Origin: Pandoraea commovens
GTDB taxonomy: Bacteria; Pseudomonadota; Gammaproteobacteria; Burkholderiales; Burkholderiaceae
DNA length: 64,000 nt
Direction of reading: 5' to 3'
Assembly (NCBI RefSeq): GCF_902459615.1
Contig: NZ_CABPSA010000005.1
Span: 248,001 to 312,000 of the forward strand
Shown: positions 1 through 9,162 of the stretch, piece after piece
Layout of the letters: each line of letters opens with the position of its first letter
Position numbering within the stretch: position 1 is the stretch's first letter
Position numbers and translations under genes: made by a program
The notes under the pieces: generated by a model
The model's input: the letters and a program-made list of their open reading frames with translations, nothing else
Database searches by the model: none
Told to the model about the DNA's origin: nothing

Positions 1-924
1 CACACGTGCCGGATCGAACGCGCCCAGACGTTGCTGGCCCGGATACACATTGCGGGCGTAGTACGTGAGGATCTTCTCGATCTCGGCTTCCTTACCCTTG
101 TAAGCAGGCACGGCGGCGCAGTATTCCTTCGCAGCGCCCGCCGGATCGCGCATGATTTCTGCGACCGACTTGATCGTCGCGCGCACGAACTTGCGGATCA
201 TCTCCGGTTTCTCGGCGATCGTCTTGTCCGAAGCCAGAATCGCCTGCGCCATGCCCGGGAAATACTTGTCGGTCGACGTCATCGTGATCTTCACGCCAGC
301 GTCTTCGATGTTCTGCGCCCACTCCGGCGTGCCGACCATCGCTTCCGCCTTACCCGTCGCCACCTGCTGCCAGACGCCCGCCGGGCCTGCGCCCTGAATG
401 CGCGCATCGTTACGCGTGAGACCGGCCGAGGCGAGCAGGCCGAGCGTCGCGTAGAAGCCGGTGTCCTGATAAGCCAGCACGGTGATCGTCTTGCCCTTCA
501 GATCGGCGGGCGACTTGATGTTGGCGTCATCACGCACGACCAGCTGGTGCAGCGTGCGGCCGCCGAGCAGCGCCACGCCCTTGATGGGAATGCCGTTCGG
601 ACGCAGCACGATCGGCGTATCACCCAGACCGCCGCCCAGATCGCCGTTACCGGACGCAAGCTGCTTGCCCACGTCGGCGCCGCCCTGCACGGTCAGCCAG
701 CGCACCGACAGGCCTTCTGCCGCGTAGTAGCCCTTCTTCTCGGCCAGCATCAGCGGCGCGAAGGCCGGCAGGTTCGCCGGGGCCGGGAGCAGATAAGTGA
801 TCTGCTGCGTCGCAGGCTGCTGCGCCATCACCGGTGCGGCCACGCCGCTGAGTCCCGCCACGGCACACAGACCCGCCGTCAGAAAGGCGCGACGCGCCAA
901 CGATGCACGGAAAATCGACAACAT
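1..924 (-). CDS. ABC transporter substrate-binding protein, NMT1/SsuA-like (3' end outside window)
   Basis: Periplasmic binding protein of the NMT1/THI5/SsuA type, which delivers small organic ligands (taurine, sulfonates, pyrimidines, aromatic acids) to an ABC permease. 308 codons are visible; the C-terminus lies beyond the window. The start at 924 has GAGCGAGG upstream. The N-terminus has an Arg-Arg-Ala-Phe-Leu stretch before a hydrophobic segment and an Ala-rich cleavage region (VMAQQ), so export may be through Tat. It is the last gene of the operon that begins with the ATPase at 10859, and very likely works with that ATPase and permease. The ligand is unknown. Confidence 0.85.
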   Translation of the reverse strand, partial: MLSIFRASLARRAFLTAGLCAVAGLSGVAAPVMAQQPATQQITYLLPAPANLPAFAPLMLAEKKGYYAAEGLSVRWLTVQGGADVGKQLASGNGDLGGGLGDTPIVLRPNGIPIKGVALLGGRTLHQLVVRDDANIKSPADLKGKTITVLAYQDTGFYATLGLLASAGLTRNDARIQGAGPAGVWQQVATGKAEAMVGTPEWAQNIEDAGVKITMTSTDKYFPGMAQAILASDKTIAEKPEMIRKFVRATIKSVAEIMRDPAGAAKEYCAAVPAYKGKEAEIEKILTYYARNVYPGQQRLGAFDPARV

Positions 925-1010
925 ATCTTTGCCTCGCTCAAGTTTCGGATGTCCGCGATGCCCCGTGCATCGCGGCTTGCCACTGTCATTGCCTACTTCT
1001 GCCACCTACG

Positions 1011-2507
1011 TCAGACCCGACCCGCCCAGGCGAGCGGGTTCTCGTTCAGGCCCCAGTAAAGGCTCTTCTGATTCGTGTATTCCAGCAGTCCCAGACGCCC
1101 CTTCTCGCGGCCCATACCGCTCTCCTTCCAGCCGCCGAACGGCGTCGAGATGGAGAACTGCTTATAGGTATTGATCCAGACGGTGCCTGTCTCCAGCGCA
1201 CGGCCCACACGCCACGCACGCTTGAAGTCGCGCGTCCAGATACCGGCAGCCAGCCCGTAGACGCTGTCGTTGGCCTCGGCCAGCAGATCGGCTTCGTTCT
1301 CGAACGGCAGCACGGCCAGCACCGGCCCGAAGATCTCTTCCTGCACCATGCGCGCCTGATTCGTCAGGCCCGCGATGATCGTCGGCTGATAGAAGTAGCC
1401 CTTCTCGCGACCGTCGCCCGCAGGACGCTCGCCGCCGCAAAGCAGTCGACCGCCCTCTTCCAGCCCGATAGCGACGTAGCGCTCGATGGAGTCGCGATGC
1501 GACGACGTCACGAGCGGCCCCATCTGCGTGTCCTCACGCAGCGGATCGCCCACGCGCAATTGCTTCGCACCGGCAACCAGACGCTCGACGAACGTGTCGA
1601 AGATCGCTTTGTGAACGAACAGACGCGAGCCTGCGATGCACGACTCGCCCGACGAACTGAAGATGCCGTAGAGCACACCGGCCACGGCGTGATCGATGTC
1701 GGCGTCTTCGAACACGATGGTCGGCGACTTGCCGCCGAGTTCGAGCGAGACCGGCATCAGCTTCTCTGCGGCGAGACGCGCGATGCCGCGCCCCACTTCC
1801 GTGCCGCCGGTGAACGCCACCTTCCTGACCTTCGGATGACGCACGAGAATGTCGCCGATGACCGAGCCCTTGCCCGGCAGCACCGACAACACCCCGCGCG
1901 GCACACCGGCGGCTTCGCAGATGCGGCCGAGTTCGAGCGAGGCGAGCGGCGTGACTTCCGCCGGTTTGAGCACCACGGCGTTGCCTGCGGCGAGTGCCGG
2001 AGCCAGCTTCTGGGCGTCAGACGCAATCGGCGAATTCCACGGCGTGATGGCGGCCACCACACCCAGCGGCTCATGCACGCTCATCGTCAGAAAGTCGCCG
2101 CGCGACGGCGTGAGCGTCTCTTCCAGCGTCTCCAGGCACGAGGCGAAGTAGCGGAACGTGCCCGCCGCACTCGCGACCAGCGCGCGCGTCTCGCTGATCG
2201 GCTTGCCGTTGTCGCGGCGTTGCAGATGCGCGAGCGCTTCGGCGCGTTGCGTGATGCCGTCGGCCACACGATGCAGCACGGCTGCGCGCTGATGCGGCTT
2301 CAGGCCTGCCCAGTCGGCACGACGCCACGCGGCGTCTGCGGCTTCGACCGCTTCGACGGCATCGTCGGCACCCGCAGCGGCGATCTCGGCATTTACGCTT
2401 TCGTCCGCCGGATACAGGCTTTGATAGCGCTTACCGGTACCGGCACGCCACTCGCCGCCGACCAGAATGTCGCTCGAAAACCCGTGCAGCAAATCTTGAT
2501 GGCTCAT
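1011..2507 (-). CDS. NAD(P)-dependent aldehyde dehydrogenase
   Basis: 498 aa, normal length for the ALDH superfamily; oxidises an aldehyde to a carboxylate. Visible motifs: TPWNSP with the substrate-stabilising Asn near residue 158, LELGGKSP with the general-base Glu near 256, SGESCIAGS with catalytic Cys near 290, and the C-terminal FGGWKESGMGREKG segment. AGGAAGAG precedes the ATG. It follows the aspartate-dehydrogenase-like gene by 13 bp in the same operon. The order dehydrogenase, ThDP enzyme, ALDH suggests it removes an aldehyde made by the ThDP enzyme (inference). The specific substrate cannot be read from sequence. Confidence 0.9.
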   Translation of the reverse strand: MSHQDLLHGFSSDILVGGEWRAGTGKRYQSLYPADESVNAEIAAAGADDAVEAVEAADAAWRRADWAGLKPHQRAAVLHRVADGITQRAEALAHLQRRDNGKPISETRALVASAAGTFRYFASCLETLEETLTPSRGDFLTMSVHEPLGVVAAITPWNSPIASDAQKLAPALAAGNAVVLKPAEVTPLASLELGRICEAAGVPRGVLSVLPGKGSVIGDILVRHPKVRKVAFTGGTEVGRGIARLAAEKLMPVSLELGGKSPTIVFEDADIDHAVAGVLYGIFSSSGESCIAGSRLFVHKAIFDTFVERLVAGAKQLRVGDPLREDTQMGPLVTSSHRDSIERYVAIGLEEGGRLLCGGERPAGDGREKGYFYQPTIIAGLTNQARMVQEEIFGPVLAVLPFENEADLLAEANDSVYGLAAGIWTRDFKRAWRVGRALETGTVWINTYKQFSISTPFGGWKESGMGREKGRLGLLEYTNQKSLYWGLNENPLAWAGRV

Positions 2508-2520
2508 GACTCTCTTCCTG

Positions 2521-3339
2521 CTAGATCACACAGTTCGCGACGCGATTGCGCAGTGCGCGAATGGCCGAGTACGCGGTGAGCGCCGACGTCTTGGGGTTGT
2601 CCGGCAACGGCTTGCCGCACATCTCCAGCGACATTTCGCCGAACGCACCGCGCGCCGCGATGTGATGCACGTTGCGCGTGCTCGTCGGGTCGGCGATCAG
2701 ACGCACGCGCGTCGCGTCGAGTCCCAACCCGGCAATGGCGACGGTCGCCGCGACGTTCGCGTTCTTCGGGTACAGACGCGCAGCATCCCGGGCGCTGCCT
2801 TCAAAGATCACGGTCGCTGTGGTGAGCGTCGCGAGATCGCAGACCTGCTCGGCGGGCGTGCCCTGCCAGCCCATCGGCGGCTTGCGGCCCGTGTACAGCA
2901 CTTCGTCCAGCCCGCCTTCACGAGCAGCGGCGATGGCGTCGATGCCACCGATCGCACCGGAGAGCAGCGTGACGGTCGATGCACCATCCTTCGCCGCCTG
3001 TTCCAGCGCTGCCAGCAGATCGGTATCCGAAAGCGCGCCAATCGACGCCACCGCGCAGTCGACACCCGACTTGAGCAGCGGCACGACGTGCCCCGAGAGT
3101 GCGCTGTGTCCGGCGCATTCCAGAACGAAGTCCGGACGGCTTGAGAGCGCTTGCGCCGACGACACCACTTCGGTGCCCGCACGCACGCTGCCGCGCACGC
3201 GCTCAGCAGCGTCTTCCGGCACGATCACATGGCCCACGCGCAGATACGGATCGCTCGCGCACGCTTCGTACACTTTCGAGCCAATCGCGCCGAAGCCGAT
3301 GAGTGCGACGTCAACCGGACGATGATTCAATTCATGCAT
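2521..3339 (-). CDS. L-aspartate dehydrogenase family protein (NadX-like)
   Basis: 272 aa. N-terminal Rossmann motif GFGAIG near residue 14 and family segments [15 protein letters not shown] and a C-terminal STRNVHHI containing the conserved His of aspartate dehydrogenases. The known family reaction is reversible oxidative deamination of L-aspartate to oxaloacetate with NAD(P). A longer reading frame extends upstream, but the start at 3339 is chosen because it begins directly before the Rossmann fold and overlaps the stop of the ThDP gene by 8 nt (ATGCATGA), typical of translational coupling. In a catabolic operon the role is more likely degradation of aspartate or an analogue than NAD synthesis. 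Confidence 0.85.
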   Translation of the reverse strand: MHELNHRPVDVALIGFGAIGSKVYEACASDPYLRVGHVIVPEDAAERVRGSVRAGTEVVSSAQALSSRPDFVLECAGHSALSGHVVPLLKSGVDCAVASIGALSDTDLLAALEQAAKDGASTVTLLSGAIGGIDAIAAAREGGLDEVLYTGRKPPMGWQGTPAEQVCDLATLTTATVIFEGSARDAARLYPKNANVAATVAIAGLGLDATRVRLIADPTSTRNVHHIAARGAFGEMSLEMCGKPLPDNPKTSALTAYSAIRALRNRVANCVI

Positions 3340-4984
3340 TCGCAGGCTCCCGAACCGGCGGACCGGCGAAATGCGACGCGAAGTTGCCGACCGACAGCAT
3401 GTCGACTTCGAGCAGCACCGGACCGTCGTAAGCGACGGCGCGGGCCACGGCCCCTTCCGCCTGATCGATGGACGTAATGCGCTCGTGCTTGAGTTGCAGG
3501 CTCGCGCAGAACGCGGCGAAGTCCGGCTGATGCAGTTGCACGTAATGACGACGGCCACCGTACTGCGCATCCTGAATATTGCGGATCACGCCATAGCACT
3601 GATCGTTCATCAGCAGAATCACGACGGGCGCCTTCTCCTGCACAGCGGTCGCGAGTTCGCCCACGTTCACCATCAGGCCGCCGTCGCCGCACAGTGCGAC
3701 GGTCTTCTTCGCATTACCCGCGAGCGCGGCGCCAATGCCCATCTGCATGCCCTGACCGATGCCGCCACCAAGTGCATGCACCCCGGCGCGCGGCGAGAAG
3801 ATCTTCAGCAGACGGTTGCCCCACGTGCTGTTCGAGATCGTGACGTCGCGCACCCAGTTGAAGTCGCGACCGAGCGAGCCTTGCAGCGCTGCCACAAGTT
3901 GACGGTATGGGCCGAGGCCTTCAGCGACTTGCTTCACGGCAGCGTCGCGCGCCGCAGCGAGGTCAGCGTGGAATGCCGGATCGACCGAGAGACGACCTTG
4001 CAGACGGTCGGCGAGCGCATTCAGCACGCTTGCCGCGTCGCCCTGAATGAAAAGGTCGTTGCGATAGCCACGGTTGTCGGCCAGTCCGTCGGCATCGACG
4101 CGATACAGCGGACGCGGCAGCGCCAGCTTGTACTTGAGCGTTTCGTTACCGCGCAGACGCGAGCCGACTACGAGCACCGCGTCACACGTCTTGTAGAACT
4201 TCTCGACCGTCGGGTGGATGTTGAATGCACCCAGCGTCGCCGCGTGGTCTTCCGGCACGATGCCGCGACCCTGCACGCTCGTCACCACGCCGAAGCCCAT
4301 GTCGACCAGACGCTTGACGGCCGCTTCCGCGCCGCGTGCACCGCCCCCCAGCCACAGCAGCGGACGATGCGCCGACGCCAGTTTGTCGGCCAGCGCAGCG
4401 ACGCGCGCGTCGTCGTGCGTCGGCACGGCGATGTGTGGGGCAGACAGATCGGTCGGCCATTCGATTTCTGCGGCCTGAATGTCGATGGGGATCTCGACGC
4501 TGACCGGCCCGGTCGGCGCAGTCAACGCAGCGCGCACCGCTTCGCGCACCGTCGCGAGCGCCGTATCGACGCAGCGCACACGGTAGGCGGCCTTCGAGAT
4601 CGAGTTGAGCATGCTCAGCTGATCCGGGGCTTCGTGGATATAAGCGAGATCGCGGTCGAGGAACTCGGTTTCGATCTGCCCGGTGATGTGCAACACCGGC
4701 GTGCCTGCCGTAAGCGCTTCGACCATCGCACCGGCCGCGTTACCGGCAGCCGTGCCCGTGCTCGTGAACGCAACACCGAGTCCACCGGACACGCGCGACA
4801 GGCCGTCGGCCATGTTCAGTGCACCGGCTTCGCCGCGTGCGCCGACGTAACGGATTTTTTCGCGGCGCGCGATGGCGTCGAGGATCGGCATGTTGTGAAT
4901 CGAGATCACGCCGAATGCGGTCTGCACGCCGCACTGTTCGAGAAACGCCGCGATGACTTCGCCGACGGTGGTTTTGTTAGACAT
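3332..4984 (-). CDS. Thiamine-diphosphate-dependent enzyme, acetolactate synthase/decarboxylase family
   Basis: 550 aa with the three-domain layout of this family. The ThDP-activating Glu is in [12 protein letters not shown] near residue 52. The ThDP/Mg motif starts at GDGG near 433 and ends at ND near 460. Members are decarboxylases or carboligases acting on 2-oxo acids. The start at 4984 overlaps the upstream SDR stop by 8 nt (ATGTCTAA); GGAGG lies 11 nt upstream. Placed between an amino-acid dehydrogenase and an ALDH, it could decarboxylate the 2-oxo acid product to an aldehyde (inference). Annotation as a biosynthetic acetolactate synthase would be misleading: no small regulatory subunit is nearby. 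Confidence 0.85.
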   Translation of the reverse strand: MSNKTTVGEVIAAFLEQCGVQTAFGVISIHNMPILDAIARREKIRYVGARGEAGALNMADGLSRVSGGLGVAFTSTGTAAGNAAGAMVEALTAGTPVLHITGQIETEFLDRDLAYIHEAPDQLSMLNSISKAAYRVRCVDTALATVREAVRAALTAPTGPVSVEIPIDIQAAEIEWPTDLSAPHIAVPTHDDARVAALADKLASAHRPLLWLGGGARGAEAAVKRLVDMGFGVVTSVQGRGIVPEDHAATLGAFNIHPTVEKFYKTCDAVLVVGSRLRGNETLKYKLALPRPLYRVDADGLADNRGYRNDLFIQGDAASVLNALADRLQGRLSVDPAFHADLAAARDAAVKQVAEGLGPYRQLVAALQGSLGRDFNWVRDVTISNSTWGNRLLKIFSPRAGVHALGGGIGQGMQMGIGAALAGNAKKTVALCGDGGLMVNVGELATAVQEKAPVVILLMNDQCYGVIRNIQDAQYGGRRHYVQLHQPDFAAFCASLQLKHERITSIDQAEGAVARAVAYDGPVLLEVDMLSVGNFASHFAGPPVREPANA

Positions 4985-5792
4985 GTCTTGCCAAGCCTCC
5001 GGAAACATCGATGTGGCTGCCCGTCGTATAGGACGACTGCGGGCTTGCCAGGAAAAAGATCGCTGCGGCCGCCTCTTCAGGCTTGCCCAGACGTTGCAAC
5101 TGAATTTGCTTCTTGCGTGCGAGTTCGCCGGTCCACTCCGACCACGTCTTGCTGTCGCCCGCCTCTTGCGCGGCGGCGTAACGACGACGCCACTGTCCCG
5201 ACTCGACCAGCCCGATCAGAATCGCGTTGACGCGCACGCCATCGGGCGCGAATTCGCCCGCCATCGAACGCACGAGGTTCTGCACGCCCGCACGCGCCGA
5301 CGACGTCGCCACCATGTGCGGCTCCGGTTGCAGCGCGAGCAGCGAGTTGACGCAGACGATGGCGGCGTCACCCGTCTCGCGTGCGGCGTCGCGCAGCATC
5401 GGCAGGCAAGCGCGCGTGGTGCGGATCACGCTGAAGTACTTCAGTTCGAGTTCTTCGCGCCAGGCGTCGTCGGTCGTGTCGGCAAACGTCGACACACGCC
5501 CTTGGCCCGCGTTGTTCACCAGCATGTCGAGACGACCGAATTCGCCACGGATGCGCTCGACCAGTGCGGTGACGTCGCCCTCATCGAGCACGTTGCACTG
5601 CGCGGCGATGAGACGCGCCTGCGGATGACGCTCGCGCAGATGCGCTTCGGCTTGCGCCAGCCGCTCGGGGTTGCGTCCGCAGATGGCGACGGCGGCCCCG
5701 GCGTCGAGCAGGCGCTCGGCGGTCGCCAGCCCGATGCCGGACGTGCCGCCCGTGACCAGCGCTGCGCGCGAGGAAAGGTCGATCTTGATCAT
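4977..5792 (-). CDS. Short-chain dehydrogenase/reductase (SDR)
   Basis: 271 aa classical SDR. Cofactor motif TGGTSGIG near residue 15 and NNAG near 91. The usual YxxxK catalytic pair is not in canonical form: the segment after the catalytic Ser region (CVNSLLAL) reads ATSSARAG where Tyr-Ser-Ala-Ser-Lys would be expected, so activity or mechanism may differ. The C-terminus has the usual TGSHIDVSGG. Stop overlaps the ThDP gene by 8 nt; its own ATG overlaps the IclR stop as ATGA. Part of the 11-gene operon; substrate unknown. Confidence 0.8.
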   Translation of the reverse strand: MIKIDLSSRAALVTGGTSGIGLATAERLLDAGAAVAICGRNPERLAQAEAHLRERHPQARLIAAQCNVLDEGDVTALVERIRGEFGRLDMLVNNAGQGRVSTFADTTDDAWREELELKYFSVIRTTRACLPMLRDAARETGDAAIVCVNSLLALQPEPHMVATSSARAGVQNLVRSMAGEFAPDGVRVNAILIGLVESGQWRRRYAAAQEAGDSKTWSEWTGELARKKQIQLQRLGKPEEAAAAIFFLASPQSSYTTGSHIDVSGGLARHV

Positions 5793-6715
5793 TTGAGTCC
5801 CAGTGACTTCATGTAGGGGGTAGACTTGCCGTCGCTGCCCGGGCGGTAATTCAGACGGTGCGAGAGCGCATCGGCCGCTTCGCGCACCTGACCGATCAGG
5901 CCCGCGTCGAGCATCGATGCGTCGATATTGGCGCGCGGAATCGTGACCGTGATGGCCGCGCAGATGCGGCCCACGTCGTTGCGCACCGGTGCGCTCACCA
6001 CGCTGATGCCGCGCTCGAACGACGAGGCCGACACGGCATAGCCACGCTCGGCGTCTTCGCGCACGCGCTCGAACAGTTCGGTCAGCGACTCGGGCGTCTG
6101 CGGCGTGAATTTCTCCAGCGTCTTCTCGGGATAGAGCGCACGCAGTTCGGTGAGCGTCAGATCGCCCATCAGCACGTGACCGTGCACCGTGGCGTGCGCA
6201 GGCAAACGCGTGCCGACGTTGACCTTGATCGAGTTGAAGACGCCCGCCACGCTTTGCGCCTTCGCGACGAACACGATGTCGCGGCCGTCGCGAATCACGA
6301 TGTGCGACGTCAGTTGGGTCGCGTCGCGCAGGCGCTCGATGATCGGAATGCCGAGGTCGGTCAGTTCCAGCGAGCTGAGGTATTCGAAGCCCAGACGCAG
6401 CACGGCCACGCCCAGACGGAAGTTCTTTTCGCTTCCTGCGCGCTCAAGAAAGCCCATGGCTTCGAGCGTCTGCAACAGACGGAAGACCGTCGTACGCGGA
6501 ATGCCCAGCCGTTGCGACAGTTCCGGCGCACTGAACACCGGTTCGCGCGGCGAGAATTGCGTGAGGATGCGCAGGCCGCGCTCAAGACCCGGCACGAGGT
6601 AGCGGGACTCGGCGGCGCCTTCGACGACGGCATCGCCATCGAGCGAGACGTTTTGATCGTCATGCATCGTGTCGACTTCGGTGAGCGCTTCGCGCTTCGG
6701 TGCGGCCGGTGCCAT
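5789..6715 (-). CDS. IclR-family transcriptional regulator
   Basis: 308 aa: an N-terminal extension of about 45 residues, a winged HTH (SAPELSQRLGIPRTTVFRLL) and a C-terminal IclR effector domain. The ATG at 6715 lies 1 bp after the hydrolase stop, with AGGGGAG upstream; a shorter form from 6667 is possible. It is embedded within the operon, so it is probably co-transcribed with the genes it controls. The palindromes at 10958-10977 and 12378-12397 upstream of the ABC operon and the porin are its most likely operators (inference: matching half-sites, IclR-like TGAAAC content). Confidence 0.85.
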   Translation of the reverse strand: MAPAAPKREALTEVDTMHDDQNVSLDGDAVVEGAAESRYLVPGLERGLRILTQFSPREPVFSAPELSQRLGIPRTTVFRLLQTLEAMGFLERAGSEKNFRLGVAVLRLGFEYLSSLELTDLGIPIIERLRDATQLTSHIVIRDGRDIVFVAKAQSVAGVFNSIKVNVGTRLPAHATVHGHVLMGDLTLTELRALYPEKTLEKFTPQTPESLTELFERVREDAERGYAVSASSFERGISVVSAPVRNDVGRICAAITVTIPRANIDASMLDAGLIGQVREAADALSHRLNYRPGSDGKSTPYMKSLGLK

Positions 6716-6716
6716 C

Positions 6717-7625
6717 TCAGCGCTCCCCTGCCGCGACACGTTCGAGCCACGCGGCGAGCGCAGCATTCAGCACGTCCGGCGTTTCGATGTACGACGCGTG
6801 GCCTGCACCGTCGATAACTTGCAGCGGCACGCCCGCGATTTTCGCGATGACTTCGCACGCGGCAGGCGACGTGATGCCGTCCTGCGCACCCACGGCCACC
6901 GCAACGGGACCTGCCTTGGCGCTCACGTACTGTGCGAGTTCGCCAGCGACGTCGCCATTCGAGAGCAGGTGCGTCGCCTGACGGTAGCCGACCGGCAACA
7001 CCCGCGACATATTCCATTTCACCCACGCGCGCGGCAGATCGGCGGCGCCGGGCGCGACGAGGTTGTCGCTGCGCTCACGCGCCATGCCTGCGGGACCGAG
7101 CTTGTCGAGCATCGCCAGACGGCTGTCGCGCTTGGACAGACGTACCTCAGCATCGGCGCGGGCGTAGCCATTGGCAGGCGAGCAGAGAAAGAGGCCGCGC
7201 ACGCGTTGCGGCGCGCGGCTTGCAAACTTCGTTGCCATGATCGCGCCCAGCGAATGGCCCACCAGCGCCACACGATCCAGACCGAGCGTGTCGAGCCACG
7301 CTTCAAGGGCGTCGGCATAGGCGTCGGGATGCGGTTCGGCGGCAGCGACATTCGACGTCGCGCCGTAGCCGGGTGCATCCCAGGCGTACAGCTTTGCATC
7401 GAGCCCCGTGGCTTCGAACTGCGCCAACCAGGACGCCGCGCCGGAGCCGATGCCGTGCAGCATCACGACCGGCACACCGGCGTCGTTCTCAGTGCCCACG
7501 CAGCGATAGCCGACGGTGCCCGCCCGCGTGGCGACTGTGCGATACGCAAACGCGTCCAGCCGTGCGCGCAAGGGCGCGACGACATCGTCTTCTGGCACTT
7601 CGTGTTGATGGGCTTCGGCTTGCAT
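6717..7625 (-). CDS. Alpha/beta hydrolase
   Basis: 302 aa, about 40 residues longer than the smallest family members because of an N-terminal extension. Nucleophile elbow GHSLG (Ser), oxyanion strand MLHGIGSG, acid Asp in GAQDGITS and base His in GAGHASYIE form a complete triad. Could cleave an ester, amide or C-C bond. Together with a NicC-like monooxygenase 5 kb away it recalls NicD (N-formylmaleamate deformylase), but it is longer and no NicX, NicF or NicE is present here, so that name is not given. Separated from the upstream cupin by 111 bp without a strong promoter. Confidence 0.85.
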   Translation of the reverse strand: MQAEAHQHEVPEDDVVAPLRARLDAFAYRTVATRAGTVGYRCVGTENDAGVPVVMLHGIGSGAASWLAQFEATGLDAKLYAWDAPGYGATSNVAAAEPHPDAYADALEAWLDTLGLDRVALVGHSLGAIMATKFASRAPQRVRGLFLCSPANGYARADAEVRLSKRDSRLAMLDKLGPAGMARERSDNLVAPGAADLPRAWVKWNMSRVLPVGYRQATHLLSNGDVAGELAQYVSAKAGPVAVAVGAQDGITSPAACEVIAKIAGVPLQVIDGAGHASYIETPDVLNAALAAWLERVAAGER

Positions 7626-7736
7626 GGCGGCTTTCGTCTAACTTTTACGGACTCGATGCAGACTTCCGACTGCGTGAATTTCTGCCGATGCCGCGCGCGC
7701 ATTCGACACACGGACACCGGACTTTTCTTTGCGGAC

Positions 7737-8294
7737 TTACTTCATTTCGCGCTTGATCTTCGCGAGCGGCGAATCCGGCGGATACGTCGGCGTGACCGGC
7801 TTTTGCGAGCCGAGCATCACGCACATCAGCGCGTCTTCGTCGCCGATGTTGATTTCCGTGCGGTACACGCCCGGCGGCACCGAGATCAGATCGCGCTCGC
7901 CGAGAATCGCTTCCCACGTTTCACCGTCGCGCTCGCAGATCACCTTCATCTTTCCGCGCATGACGAAGAAGATTTCCTCGACGTCCATGTGGATGTGGCT
8001 CGGGCCGATGTTGCCTGCCGGGATCACCATCGTGGAGAACGTAAAGTGACCGGCAGGCACGGTGTTGACGTCCTTGGCCACACCGGTGCCGCCCGTGCCG
8101 ACGTAGCGCATCTGCGCACGGCGGTACTTCGGGTCGTAGTCGGCCTGGAACTTGAGGGCGTCCCAGTCGTATTTGCGCGTCGAGAAACGGGCGACGCGGG
8201 TCTCCAGCCAATCGCCGAATGCCTGACCTTCGGTCTGCGTCCAGCTCTCGACGGCCTGCGGCGTCGCGGTGTTTTTAGCGTCGGCTTGCGCCAT
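7737..8294 (-). CDS. Cupin-domain protein
   Basis: 185 aa, single cupin barrel. Cupin motif 1 is canonical (GPSHIHMDVEEIFFVMRGK: two His and a Glu with the right spacing). In motif 2 the usual His is replaced: the segment reads PPGVYRTEIN, with Arg where the metal-binding His normally sits. A metal would then have a 2-His-1-Glu site at most. Size is close to small ring-cleaving cupins such as 3-hydroxyanthranilate dioxygenase, but no sequence feature proves that. Embedded in the catabolic operon between an SDR and the alpha/beta hydrolase. Could be a dioxygenase, isomerase or a binding protein. Confidence 0.8.
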   Translation of the reverse strand: MAQADAKNTATPQAVESWTQTEGQAFGDWLETRVARFSTRKYDWDALKFQADYDPKYRRAQMRYVGTGGTGVAKDVNTVPAGHFTFSTMVIPAGNIGPSHIHMDVEEIFFVMRGKMKVICERDGETWEAILGERDLISVPPGVYRTEINIGDEDALMCVMLGSQKPVTPTYPPDSPLAKIKREMK

Positions 8295-8334
8295 GATCTA
8301 ACTCCTGAAAGGCGTTGCGAATGAGAGTGGCTCG

Positions 8335-9135
8335 TCAGGGCATGACGAAGCCGCCGTTGACCGGCAGAACCTGCCCGGTCACGAAACGGGATGCGTCGGA
8401 GAGCAGGAACAGCACCGGGCCGACGACGTCGTCCGGCACCTGCGCGCGCGGCAGCGCACGTCCCTCCAGATAGTGGCGATGGCGCGCCGCCGGCACATAC
8501 GCCGTGGCTTCGACTTCGACGAGCCCCGGCGCGATGGCGTTGACGGTGATGCCGTCCGGGCCAAGTTCGCGCGCGAGCGAACGCGTCATCGACATGACCG
8601 CGCCCTTGCTGGCGGTGTAGGCGAGCAGGCGCGGTGCGCCCCACAGCGCCGTGTCGGACGCGATGTTCACGACGCGGCCCTGACCCGAGGCGCGCAGGAA
8701 CGGCAGCGCAGCCATCGTCATGAGCCACGTGCCGCGCACATTGACGTTCATCACGGCGTCCCACGTCTCGACGCTCAGCTCGGTGGCCATCTTGCCGCCC
8801 GAGTTGGTGATCGCACCGTTGTTGACGAGTCCGTCGATGCCGCCCATCTGCTGGCCCGCCGCTTGCGCCGCAGCTTCCACCGATGCGGGGTCCGACAGAT
8901 CGACACGGACGAACGACACGCCATGTCCGGCGTCCTGCAATTCCGCAGCGAGCGCTTCACCGACATGCGCTGCGATGTCGGCGATCGTCACTTGCGCACC
9001 ACGCGCCACGGCGGCACGCACGAAGCCTTCGCCAAGACCGCGAGCACCGCCGGTGATCAGCAGCTTCTTGCCGTCGAGCGGCGGCAGCGCGTCGATATCG
9101 AGTGGCATCACCGGAAGGGTCGACAGTTCGTTCAC
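8335..9135 (-). CDS. Short-chain dehydrogenase/reductase (FabG-like SDR)
   Basis: 266 aa. TGGARGLGEG cofactor motif near residue 29, NNGAIT, catalytic Ser in VVNIASDTA, YTASKGAV with the Tyr-x-x-x-Lys pair, and a C-terminal GQVLPVNGG. Unlike the SDR at 4977-5792 it has the full catalytic set. Oxidises or reduces a hydroxyl/keto group of an operon intermediate (substrate not identifiable). Located 27 bp downstream of the permease and 40 bp upstream of the cupin on the same strand. Confidence 0.88.
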   Translation of the reverse strand: MNELSTLPVMPLDIDALPPLDGKKLLITGGARGLGEGFVRAAVARGAQVTIADIAAHVGEALAAELQDAGHGVSFVRVDLSDPASVEAAAQAAGQQMGGIDGLVNNGAITNSGGKMATELSVETWDAVMNVNVRGTWLMTMAALPFLRASGQGRVVNIASDTALWGAPRLLAYTASKGAVMSMTRSLARELGPDGITVNAIAPGLVEVEATAYVPAARHRHYLEGRALPRAQVPDDVVGPVLFLLSDASRFVTGQVLPVNGGFVMP

Positions 9136-9162
9136 GATTCGATTCCTTGTGAAGTCCGGCGC

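Noticed and set aside
903-5230. Long plus-strand frames opposite the ALDH, AspDH and ThDP genes
   Set aside because: Antisense shadows with no domain features; minus-strand genes have complete motifs and coupled starts.
6717-7625. NicD (N-formylmaleamate deformylase) name for the alpha/beta hydrolase
   Set aside because: Protein is about 40 residues longer and NicX, NicF and NicE are absent, so the specific name is not supported.
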